From NCBI GenBank assembly GCA_900768785.1, contig CAAGEG010000111.1:1-6024 (forward strand): a stretch of DNA of 6,024 bases, given 5' to 3'. This stretch comes from an uncultured Prevotella sp. (GTDB lineage: Bacteria; Bacteroidota; Bacteroidia; Bacteroidales; Bacteroidaceae). Position numbers and translations under genes: made by a program. The notes beneath the pieces were generated by a model. The model was not told the origin of the DNA and did not search any database. It saw nothing but the letters and a program-made list of their open reading frames with translations. This document shows positions 1 to 5,939 of this stretch, piece after piece. Position 1 is the stretch's first letter, and each line of letters begins with the position of its first letter.

Positions 1-132
1 CTCTTGCTGTTGTTGATGAAACTCAGGAAGCTATTCCCAAAGGCAAAGATCGCAGGGCATCGTAACATGCCCGGGGCTACTCCAAAAGAGTGCCCCTGCT
101 TCGACGCCGAAAAGGAGTATCGGAATATCTAA
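1..132 (+). CDS. N-acetylmuramoyl-L-alanine amidase, C-terminal fragment (5' end outside the window)
   Basis: The open frame starting at base 1 runs to TAA at 130-132 and gives the last 43 residues of a protein that begins before the window. Visible are AGHRNMPGATPKECPCFD and a short EKEY tail. This resembles the C-terminus of T7-lysozyme-like amidases (Amidase_2), in which the His of the GHR motif and the first Cys of the CPCFD motif are zinc ligands. Family enzymes cleave the bond between N-acetylmuramate and L-alanine in peptidoglycan. Amidases of this type commonly sit beside capsule loci in Bacteroidales, which agrees with the neighbouring operon. The gene is convergent with the polysaccharide operon. 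Asn replaces the more usual Asp after GHR, a mild change. The N-terminal half and first zinc ligand cannot be seen. Confidence 0.85.
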   Translation, partial: LLLLLMKLRKLFPKAKIAGHRNMPGATPKECPCFDAEKEYRNI

Positions 133-139
133 CTATCTT

Positions 140-190
140 ATCATCAGAACTTATCCGGGAAATTCCCGTTTAGGTTCTGATGATTTTATA
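140..190 (+). terminator. Probable rho-independent terminator of the amidase gene
   Basis: Bases 140-150 (ATCATCAGAAC) pair perfectly with 174-184 (GTTCTGATGAT). Inside the loop a second inverted repeat, CGGGAA at 156-161 with TTCCCG at 163-168, extends the structure. The hairpin lies 8 nt after the amidase stop and is followed by a T-rich stretch (TTTATATTC), as expected for termination on the + strand. The opposite side lacks a comparable T run, so it is a weaker terminator for the minus-strand operon. Confidence 0.6.
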
Positions 191-200
191 TTCTTGATAG

Positions 201-329
201 TCATGAATACATAATTCGGGACATTTACTATCACGAATTGGCGAATTAGCGAATAGATTTTATCATGAATAGATAATTCTATATTCTAAAATTCGGGACA
301 TTTACTATCACGAATTAGCGAATTGGCGA
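201..329. repeat. Two direct copies of a short intergenic repeat (ATTCGGGACATTTACTATCA unit)
   Basis: A 26-base identical segment that begins ATTCGGGACATTTACTATCA and ends CGAATT occurs at 214-239 and 291-316. Each copy is followed by alternating GGCGAATTAGCGA or AGCGAATTGGCGA (240-252 and 317-329) and preceded by TCATGAATAnATAATTC (201-217 and 263-279). The second copy carries about 15 extra bases between its two halves. The segment is non-coding and AT-rich and lies between two convergent genes. It looks like an intergenic repeat family rather than a gene; whether it occurs elsewhere in the genome cannot be seen here. Confidence 0.7.
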
Positions 330-350
330 TTTTATTCACAATCAAGAACA

Positions 351-379
351 TTAAATTCTATAATTCTATAATTCGTGAC
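351..379. repeat. Short repeat TTCTATAATTC(G)GGAC-type, copy at the 3' end of the operon
   Basis: TTAAATTCTATAATTCTATA followed by ATTCGTGAC is a variant of the ATTCGGGAC repeat just to its left and of the copy at 5982-6011. TTCTATAA is itself duplicated in tandem here. The copy overlaps the last codons and TAG stop of the acetyltransferase gene, so the repeat supplies that protein's final residues (SHEL). Confidence 0.55.
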
Positions 380-1069
380 TTTTTATTGATTTATATATGC
401 GATAGTCGCCACCGAGAAGACTTTCAACGACTAAATCCGAATGAACACAACGACGTTTTTTGAACTCTGTTGCCGGATTGCCGCTGACAACACTCATTTT
501 TGGAACGTCTCTTACTACAACACTGCCACTGCCTACAACAGCACCTTTACCTATTTTTCTGCACGAAGGCAAGACGAGAACATTTGTTGGCAGCCAAGCA
601 TAATCTTCAATTTCTATTCCATAATATTTGTGCTCCCATTCCGGTGAGTCAATGTTATGTGATGTCGTGATAATCTCTGTTCCGTAGCCAATAATGACAT
701 TGTTGCCAATTTTTACAGGAGAACGAAGATCTATCTTGTCGGTCTGAATACTGACATGATTGCCGATGACAAGATTTTTGTTAGCCTTTTTGGCAAAAGA
801 CAGAGGCATGATGACACCTTCTCCTATGGTGGCACCATTGCGACGAGCTATTTTTACAGCCTTGTCATATTTGAAATGTTGTTTCCAACGCACATAAAGC
901 CCTGCATAGTAGCGTAACTTTCCACGCCTCGCCACGTTATCACGATATGAAAGCGGTATGTTGTCGTCCTCAACAACTATTTCATTATTTATTCTATCTT
1001 CAGTCGGGGGGGGGGTAATTGCTCACTTTCCTTAATCATAGAGACGATAATTTGTTTTATCTTTTGCAT
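366..1069 (-). CDS. Left-handed beta-helix O-acetyltransferase, phase-variable (frameshifted at a C10 tract, OFF as sequenced)
   Basis: The enzyme probably transfers an acetyl group from acetyl-CoA to a sugar of the surface polysaccharide or its precursor. Bases 935-366 encode 189 residues with hexapeptide repeats (IGEGVI, LVIGNHVSI, VKIGNNVIIGYGTEI, IGKGAVVGSGSVV), a probable catalytic His in TTSHNI (His93 counted from 935), and the typical closing SGNPA at 151-155. The only start in that open stretch is a GTG at 935 with no clear ribosome site. Upstream the frame stays coding-like (IVVEDDNIPLSYRDNVARR) back to a run of ten C at 1015-1006. Beyond the run, in another frame, ATG at 1069 overlaps the flippase end by 13 nt and reads MQKIKQIIVSMIKESEQL into the prolines. 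With 10 Cs this ORF stops soon after at TAA; 11 Cs would give 234 residues and 8 Cs 233. ATG at 1039 is an alternative start. The acetyltransferase assignment is firm; the acceptor sugar is unknown. A GTG-initiated short form cannot be excluded. Confidence 0.8.
1006..1015 (-). repeat. Homopolymeric C10 tract (coding strand), slipped-strand contingency site
   Basis: Ten consecutive G on the + strand, read as C on the coding strand, lie near the 5' end of the acetyltransferase gene and encode a proline run. Tracts of this length are prone to slipped-strand mispairing. The frame on each side is open but mismatched by one base at this length, so adding one C or removing two restores a single ORF. 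Confidence 0.8.
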
Positions 1070-2430
1070 CGTATTTTGTTTGAAATTTTTTGTTTAATAT
1101 ATGAATAATCCTCGTTAACATGAGTGAATAAATCAGATACTCTCATATTTAACATATTACAACTGTCTGGCAACACATAAATCATCATAACAAATTCAAA
1201 AACAGTTACACCAAATGCCGCCCCAATCAAGCCATAAGTTGTTGAAAGAAAATATGTAATCAATACAGAAACAATAGACATTATGGTGCTCATAATTGCA
1301 AAATGATAAGGTCTGTTTGTCATGCGATAAGTTACAACCGATGTCCACCATATTGCATTGAAAAATGCACCAAGCATGAATATATACCATACTTTTGTAG
1401 ATACAATTAACATACCTCGAGTCCACCAAGAATAAATGTCAAGTCCCAACAAACACAATATCAATACACCAAGGCAACCTATGATAATACTAATCAATAC
1501 CGCTACACGAAATATACGATGAACAATAATCATGTTCCCTCTGCCATATTCAAATTGCAAGTCAGGAAAAATGCTGGCATTGATGATTGAGAATATCTGG
1601 TTAACAGAACGACACACCGTTCTTATAGTATTAAATATCGCCACTGTTTCAGCTCCAAGAACAAGACGTACAGCAAATGTCGAGCCTTGAAAATATATAC
1701 TCTGCCATACAGGAGTCATAAGATAGCCTATACCTTTAGAAACTATCATCTTCAAATCAGAACGAACAATCTTTCCTTTGCAGTTATCGTAAGAAACGAG
1801 CTTTCTTCCATTGAAATAAAAGAAAAAGGTAAAAAAGACAGACACCATAAGTTGAGATATAGCAAATGCAACAACCCTGCCTCCACATATTAATACTATT
1901 AAACCTACAATTATATTCAGAATATTATAAAAAGACTGATATACCATACTTTTTGCGGCTTGTCTTGCCGAACGATAGTATGCTTCTATCAACTGTAAAT
2001 AGAATGATATTAATTTTGATAATATTATAATAGTTACTGCCATTATGGCATCATTGGCAGGAATAATTGATTTTGACAGAAGACCTAAGTTGTCACCAAA
2101 AATCAATATTCCTATTGTCAAAAGAACACCAATGATAACTGATAATGAAATGATGAAATATCCGCTCTTGTTCAGATTGGCAGCCGTCTGTTTGTCACCG
2201 GCAGCATAAGCCAACACGTAACCATTGCTTACTGCCGAGCCGAAACCCAAATCGGACAATGCCAATATGCTTGGTATTATAGACAATGTCAGCCACTCTC
2301 CATAATAAGCTGCTCCCCAAGCTGTAAGGAAAAAGGGTATCAGTAATAATTGTTCAATACATCTGACTAATTTCAGAAGCAAATTTGCCAAACCGTTATT
2401 AATCAAATTTTTTACAACTGAATTGCTCAT
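1057..2430 (-). CDS. Wzx-like polysaccharide flippase (MOP/MATE exporter superfamily)
   Basis: The 457-residue protein is almost entirely membrane-spanning. Long hydrophobic segments lie near residues 22-38, 45-62, 91-112, 128-150, 166-183, 186-206, 308-330, 346-362, 376-397 and 400-420, and the tail is short and basic (NKIRCKR). Length and layout fit the oligosaccharide-exporting branch of the MOP superfamily, whose members flip lipid-linked repeat units across the inner membrane in Wzx/Wzy-type pathways. The N-terminal pattern of a short amphipathic stretch followed by the first helix and a LGFGSAVSNG loop (61-70) is typical of RfbX/Wzx-like proteins. The ATG overlaps the stop of the iron-sulfur gene as ATGA, and its own end overlaps the proposed acetyltransferase start by 13 nt, so translation is probably coupled on both sides. 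The substrate cannot be told from sequence because these proteins diverge rapidly. Confidence 0.88.
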   Translation of the reverse strand: MSNSVVKNLINNGLANLLLKLVRCIEQLLLIPFFLTAWGAAYYGEWLTLSIIPSILALSDLGFGSAVSNGYVLAYAAGDKQTAANLNKSGYFIISLSVIIGVLLTIGILIFGDNLGLLSKSIIPANDAIMAVTIIILSKLISFYLQLIEAYYRSARQAAKSMVYQSFYNILNIIVGLIVLICGGRVVAFAISQLMVSVFFTFFFYFNGRKLVSYDNCKGKIVRSDLKMIVSKGIGYLMTPVWQSIYFQGSTFAVRLVLGAETVAIFNTIRTVCRSVNQIFSIINASIFPDLQFEYGRGNMIIVHRIFRVAVLISIIIGCLGVLILCLLGLDIYSWWTRGMLIVSTKVWYIFMLGAFFNAIWWTSVVTYRMTNRPYHFAIMSTIMSIVSVLITYFLSTTYGLIGAAFGVTVFEFVMMIYVLPDSCNMLNMRVSDLFTHVNEDYSYIKQKISNKIRCKR

Positions 2431-3542
2431 TTAAAACGGTTTTTAAATTTATCAATTTCAAATAACATTTTAGGTCCCCGAAGACCAAATAATCGGTATA
2501 AGATGTATATCAAATCACATCTGATGTCTCGTTTACAAGGGTGTTTAAGTTGTCCGCCATCAATTCCTATTGCTTCTTCTAAAGAATGGATATCACGGCA
2601 TATGCCTGATGTTTCAAACACAAAGCGCAGATTTTCTGCTTTTGGCGTATTAAAGAGTATCAATGAAGACCCATGTGATACATCATCAAAAACTTTAACC
2701 TTATCATTGTTCCAGAAGTCACCGATAGTAAAATCACCCTGACGCTCGCCTCCGGCATATTTACAATGATAACAACTGTTACGATATCCTTTACCCCAAA
2801 GGAAATAGGTCATATAATAGTCCTTGTTGTGAAACCCAACATAAACTTTATCTGATAAAGTATTATGTTGGGTTTCACAACAAGTTTCCTGCTTATACCG
2901 GAAACGGAAAGTTGTGATACCTTTTTTTCGTGATTGCGAAATGAGATCATGGACATAATCTCTAAAATAGGGTTGAGCAGGTACTCCATGACAAATCAGA
3001 TCCATTGTTATTAAGCGTTCAGAGTCTTTGGAAACAAATTGTTTTAGAGCAGCAACTTGACAGGGACAACCGCAGAATAAGACATATCGACCTTCTTTTA
3101 AATGATTTTTTATTTCTTTGTACACATTGTTTGTGTATGCTTGTACATATTTACTTCCGTGTATAGGTATAAGACCATCTATGCTATCAACGCCTTTATA
3201 GAAAACATTATAATCATCATCCATTGAGGCACCGTAAACAATACCACCTTTATCAATAACATAACGTGCGATAACACCGAATGCACCGCCGCTACTTGCT
3301 CTATTAAGATAAGTGTTATCTTTGTCTATAAATGCTATAGATTTGCCAAATTCAAATGATTTGATATCTTTGTTGGCAGGACATTTCTTTTGACATAATC
3401 CACAATCACTACATTTCTTATTATCAATTACCGGTCGTAAAAAACTGCGCCAATCAGGTCGCATGGTTATTGCTTTGTGGGAGCAGATGTTTTGGCACAT
3501 TCCACAACCTGTGCAATTCTTTTTCTTACATATCTGTTTCAT
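2427..3542 (-). CDS. Iron-sulfur FrhB/FdhB-type oxidoreductase (coenzyme F420 hydrogenase/dehydrogenase beta-subunit family) in a polysaccharide operon
   Basis: At the N-terminus are two ferredoxin-type motifs, Cys10/13/16/20 and Cys44/47/50/54 (each CX2CX2CX3C followed by S or P), predicted to bind two [4Fe-4S] clusters. They are followed by the FrhB/FdhB N- and C-terminal domains with SSGGAF (83-88), FCGCPCQVAAL (156-166), DLICHGVP (181-188), a further pair Cys257/Cys260, and GDFTIGDFW (269-277). In archaea such proteins reduce coenzyme F420 using flavin and iron-sulfur centres. Bacteroidales are not known to use F420, and members in polysaccharide loci, commonly next to pyruvyl transferase genes, have no settled reaction. 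The role here is inferred to be a redox step on a sugar or its substituent. The 371-residue length is normal. The gene starts 2 nt after the preceding stop and overlaps the flippase start by 4 nt. Residues 220-240 are encoded by a long palindrome (2823-2884). No Shine-Dalgarno sequence is evident. Confidence 0.87.
   Translation of the reverse strand: MKQICKKKNCTGCGMCQNICSHKAITMRPDWRSFLRPVIDNKKCSDCGLCQKKCPANKDIKSFEFGKSIAFIDKDNTYLNRASSGGAFGVIARYVIDKGGIVYGASMDDDYNVFYKGVDSIDGLIPIHGSKYVQAYTNNVYKEIKNHLKEGRYVLFCGCPCQVAALKQFVSKDSERLITMDLICHGVPAQPYFRDYVHDLISQSRKKGITTFRFRYKQETCCETQHNTLSDKVYVGFHNKDYYMTYFLWGKGYRNSCYHCKYAGGERQGDFTIGDFWNNDKVKVFDDVSHGSSLILFNTPKAENLRFVFETSGICRDIHSLEEAIGIDGGQLKHPCKRDIRCDLIYILYRLFGLRGPKMLFEIDKFKNRFK
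2823..2884. repeat. 62-nt near-perfect palindrome inside the FrhB-like gene
   Basis: Bases 2823-2845 pair with 2884-2863 and 2861, leaving only A2862 unpaired. Then 2846-2852 (CTTTATC) pair with 2854-2860 (GATAAAG) around a single central base, T2853. That makes 30 complementary pairs with one bulge and no mismatch. The outer arms begin CTTGTTGTGAAACCCAACAT on the left and end ATGTTGGGTTTCACAACAAG on the right. The frame stays open throughout, encoding residues 220-240 of the protein. Confidence 0.9.
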
Positions 3543-3544
3543 GG

Positions 3545-4687
3545 CTAAAAGATATTATTTAAGAATTGTTGACTTGCTTTTAGTCTCTGTTGGAATATAC
3601 TTTCAACTTTATTGTAATCAATAACTTTCAAATTTTCGTCAGTCATTGTTTCGCCGCTCCTTATATATCTATGTTCGATGTTATAAGTACGCAGCTGCTC
3701 TGTATATCTTTGGTTTATATCAGCAGTCTTGCTCTTTTGTTTTCTTTCAAGAACAAATAAATCGCGATGAAATAATATTGAAAATATAGTACAATGAAAC
3801 GAACTTGTAAATACATGTGCAGCATTTGCAATAAGACCTAAGAATTCAGAAGGGTCGGCACAAATTTTATAATCAGATTTCATTGTCCATGAATAACCGA
3901 ACATTGTCATTACTACAACTTTCAAGCCTCTTTTTCTTGCAAATTCTGTAATCAATAGTTCATCATACTCGTTGTTCGGGGTGAAGTAACACAAAACATA
4001 ACTATTGGGTTTTATTCCTTCTGGTAACTTTGCCATTTTCAGATATTCTTCACGAGGGCAAAGCATTGATGGATCAAGAAGGTGCTTGACATTTAAATCC
4101 GGTATATCTTCATTAAGAATATCACAGAGAAGTTTTTCTCTTACAGCAACATAATTGAAACTGCTGACATATTTCTTGTACATCTTTCTTTGATGTTTCA
4201 ATACATTACCGACACCTACACTCGGTCCATAAGCCACTTTCAATTTGTCTGTGTGAACAAAATCCAAAAAATATCTTCTATTAAGCATGGTTGCATTCCA
4301 TACTTGATCGCTACCTACAACGAAAGCATCGAAATCATCATTTAGTTTATCGAAGTCATTTCCTGTTTTTATTGGATTGGTGTATTCCAGTAGGTTCCAG
4401 AATGTAAGAAAACGTTTGTCACGCTCTTTTATATCTTTGAGATATGGTTCTTGGAAAATAATCTCATTTCTTGCTGCTTTTATTTTATTTAGTTTGTTCT
4501 TGATTAATGGCAATGCTTGTGATGCATAATACATAAAACCACGATTAAGAAAATCTTCATTCTGATTTTTATAGTCTATGACTTTTACTTCGTGACCTCT
4601 TTCTAAGAGATATCTGTATAAACCATAAAGTTGAAAGAATGTTCCCGAATTTGAACCTGAATGCCATGTTGTAATTGCTATTCTCAT
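3545..4687 (-). CDS. Polysaccharide pyruvyl transferase family protein
   Basis: From ATG at 4687 the product has 380 residues and resembles the polysaccharide pyruvyl transferase (CsaB/WcaK/AmsJ) family, whose known members transfer pyruvate from phosphoenolpyruvate to sugars of capsules and cell-wall polymers. Visible landmarks are an N-terminal MRIAITTWHSGSNSGTFFQL in place of the usual glycine-rich opening, DAFVVGSDQVWN (120-131), KVAYGPSVG (150-158), VREKLLCDIL (182-191), LLDPSMLC (203-210), and FTSSFHCTIFSILF (293-306), the C-terminal segment with the conserved Ser-x-x-His. The frame could extend 11 codons to a TTG at 4720, but the ATG gives the family's usual MRI start and is preferred. 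Neither start has a clear ribosome site. A hairpin (4690-4733) fills the 53-nt gap after the previous gene, and the stop is 2 nt before the iron-sulfur gene. Some family members may not be pyruvyl transferases, so the exact reaction is uncertain. Confidence 0.85.
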   Translation of the reverse strand: MRIAITTWHSGSNSGTFFQLYGLYRYLLERGHEVKVIDYKNQNEDFLNRGFMYYASQALPLIKNKLNKIKAARNEIIFQEPYLKDIKERDKRFLTFWNLLEYTNPIKTGNDFDKLNDDFDAFVVGSDQVWNATMLNRRYFLDFVHTDKLKVAYGPSVGVGNVLKHQRKMYKKYVSSFNYVAVREKLLCDILNEDIPDLNVKHLLDPSMLCPREEYLKMAKLPEGIKPNSYVLCYFTPNNEYDELLITEFARKRGLKVVVMTMFGYSWTMKSDYKICADPSEFLGLIANAAHVFTSSFHCTIFSILFHRDLFVLERKQKSKTADINQRYTEQLRTYNIEHRYIRSGETMTDENLKVIDYNKVESIFQQRLKASQQFLNNIF

Positions 4688-4689
4688 AA

Positions 4690-4733
4690 TTCTTGTGCGA
4701 AATAGATATGAATACAACAATCTCGCACAAGAA
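4690..4733 (-). promoter_or_regulatory. Intergenic hairpin immediately upstream of the second pyruvyl transferase start
   Basis: TTCTTGTGCGA at 4690-4700 is the exact reverse complement of TCGCACAAGAA at 4723-4733, giving an 11-bp stem with a 22-nt loop. It occupies almost the whole gap between the two pyruvyl transferase-family genes and ends 2 nt before the preferred ATG. The TTG alternative start lies in the loop. There is no T run, so a terminator is unlikely. A role in controlling translation or processing the operon mRNA is inferred. Confidence 0.5.
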
Positions 4734-4740
4734 CAATAGC

Positions 4741-5760
4741 TTAACCAAGATACTTTCTTATTTCCTTTTTAAGCAAATGCATTTCTGTATCTATTTTATC
4801 CATATTGGGATACATAATGCCATTGTTGCTTGAATAATCAAATCCCATACGTGTGAACAACCCTGCTCTTGGTGTAGAGAATAAGAATTTTGCAGGATGT
4901 CCACAAGCAAGTGAAACGACACAAGCGTGAACTCTATCGGAAATTGTAAATTCACTGCTTTTTACTATATCAAGATATTTTTCTGTATTAAAGCTGATGA
5001 AACTTCTTGGCATAGCAAAATTAATGTGATTAAAGCGCGTGTTAAGGTTTTGTATTGTGCGGATAATATATTTACCACCAACCTCTTGTTGTTGAGGGCG
5101 AAGAAAGTTGAAATGTCGTGCAATATTATACGACATTCCCAAATAGGTCTTCTTACGTTTGACTTTTAAAGATTCTATTGTTGCTTCTTCTCCTTCAGGC
5201 AGTTCATAAACAGGATCCAACTCTGTATACCAACTGCTTATAAAGAAAGGTTTGTCAAGTTTGAACGTTTGTGGATGAATAGTTCTGTCAACAAGCCATG
5301 CTGTACAAATACCATTATATATATTTTGTACATAATTCTTAATCCAAAGATAGGATTCTTCGTCTCTTGTTGTTATAAACAACGGTGGATATTTCTTGAA
5401 GAATTCACCAATGGTCTTTCTTTTAGATTCAGAAAGACTTGTACCATTTGCACTGATGATACAATACTTCTCTTTATGCTGAATAATATCGAGAATCTTT
5501 CTTCCAAAAGCTCCGGTCTCAGAACACATAGATACTATAGGTCCGGTAAAGACGTGAATATCTGCTCTCTGATATTGCATAAGTTGGAAAGCATTGTCCT
5601 TCTCAAACTGCCAGCGTGGTCTGAATGCTTGTATAATGTCGTCATCCCCGTCTTGAACAATAGCTTGAGGGTACATGTCTTTAAGTAAATTACGACAGGA
5701 TGTTGCGAACCAACCATTACCAACGTTACTCCAAGATGAATTGTATACTAATATTCGCAT
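4741..5760 (-). CDS. Divergent polysaccharide pyruvyl transferase family protein, first gene of the operon visible
   Basis: The 339-residue product shows the C-terminal signature of the pyruvyl transferase family: FTISDRVHACVVSLACGHPA at 271-290, with the conserved Ser-Asp-Arg-x-His, followed by KFLFSTPRAGLFTRMGFD. Upstream parallels are the start MRILVYNSSWSNVGNGWF, DIHVFTGPIVS (68-77), ISANGTSLSESKRKTIGEFF (102-121), ITTRDEESYLWIKN (129-142), which matches the family's RD-x-x-S segment, and CTAWLVD (152-158). Family enzymes move pyruvate from phosphoenolpyruvate onto a polysaccharide sugar; this one diverges from the next gene's product and may act on a different acceptor or do something else. 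The start is well supported by an AGGAGG sequence 4 nt before the ATG, the only strong ribosome site in the operon. No signal peptide or membrane segment is seen, which suggests a cytoplasmic protein. Confidence 0.8.
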   Translation of the reverse strand: MRILVYNSSWSNVGNGWFATSCRNLLKDMYPQAIVQDGDDDIIQAFRPRWQFEKDNAFQLMQYQRADIHVFTGPIVSMCSETGAFGRKILDIIQHKEKYCIISANGTSLSESKRKTIGEFFKKYPPLFITTRDEESYLWIKNYVQNIYNGICTAWLVDRTIHPQTFKLDKPFFISSWYTELDPVYELPEGEEATIESLKVKRKKTYLGMSYNIARHFNFLRPQQQEVGGKYIIRTIQNLNTRFNHINFAMPRSFISFNTEKYLDIVKSSEFTISDRVHACVVSLACGHPAKFLFSTPRAGLFTRMGFDYSSNNGIMYPNMDKIDTEMHLLKKEIRKYLG

Positions 5761-5764
5761 AATG

Positions 5765-5770
5765 CCTCCT
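5765..5770 (-). promoter_or_regulatory. Strong ribosome binding site (AGGAGG) of the first pyruvyl transferase gene
   Basis: AGGAGG ends 4 nt before the ATG at 5760 on the minus strand. It fixes the start of this gene and stands out because no other start in the operon has a comparable site. Confidence 0.7.
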
Positions 5771-5847
5771 TCTTTGATGATTGTTGAACACTATACGAAC
5801 TTATACTCATCTTGTAATGACAAGCTCTTCTCTTTATTCCATTAATC

Positions 5848-5855
5848 GGGGGGGG
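5848..5855 (-). repeat. Homopolymeric C8 tract in the operon leader
   Basis: Eight consecutive G on the + strand (C on the coding strand) lie 88-95 nt upstream of the first gene's ATG. The flanks resemble those of the C10 tract at 1006-1015: both read TTAC...CGA on the coding strand. The tract is probably length-variable, but it lies outside the downstream coding sequence. Confidence 0.6.
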
Positions 5856-5939
5856 TAAATCGTTGTAACATAGTTAATTATTGATTTTTTATAAAGTTAA
5901 TATTATATATTGAAATTGTTTCTGTATTTAGGTCATACA

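Larger units (their letters stand above)
5748..5871 (-). other. Possible length-variable leader ORF crossing a C tract
   Basis: ATG at 5871 opens a short frame, MLQRFTPPD then TAA, with the present eight C residues. With nine Cs it ends three codons later. With seven or ten Cs it would read on for 40-41 residues and end at 5748, overlapping the start of the pyruvyl transferase gene through ATTATGC. Such an overlap could couple translation of the first gene to tract length. No homology is recognised, and the ORF may be accidental. Confidence 0.25.

Noticed and set aside
201..330. CRISPR array
   Set aside because: There are only two imperfect copies, the repeat is built of CGAATT sub-repeats, and no regular spacer pattern or cas gene is seen.
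441..647. Plus-strand ORF of 68 codons
   Set aside because: It lies antisense within the acetyltransferase, resembles no known protein and has no ribosome site.
2823..2884. The palindrome as a terminator or an invertible promoter switch
   Set aside because: It lies inside an intact ORF with no T run, and inverting a segment that is itself palindromic would change almost nothing.
2919..2928. T7 run in the FrhB-like gene as a further phase-variation site
   Set aside because: Short A/T runs are common in DNA of this composition and the frame is intact on both sides.
4688..4720. TTG at 4720 as the start of the second pyruvyl transferase gene
   Set aside because: The extra 11 residues (MLYSYLFRTRI) are encoded within the hairpin region, the start is TTG without a ribosome site, and the ATG at 4687 gives the usual MRI family start.
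5269..5688. Plus-strand ORF of 139 codons
   Set aside because: It is fully antisense to the first pyruvyl transferase gene, whose family motifs are clear, and its own translation is low-complexity and Cys/Ile-rich without recognisable domains.
5892..5899. Bacteroidales -7 promoter element (TAACTTTA on the minus strand)
   Set aside because: It is close to TAnnTTTG, but no TTTG-like -33 element occurs at suitable spacing, and the region is so AT-rich that a chance match is likely.
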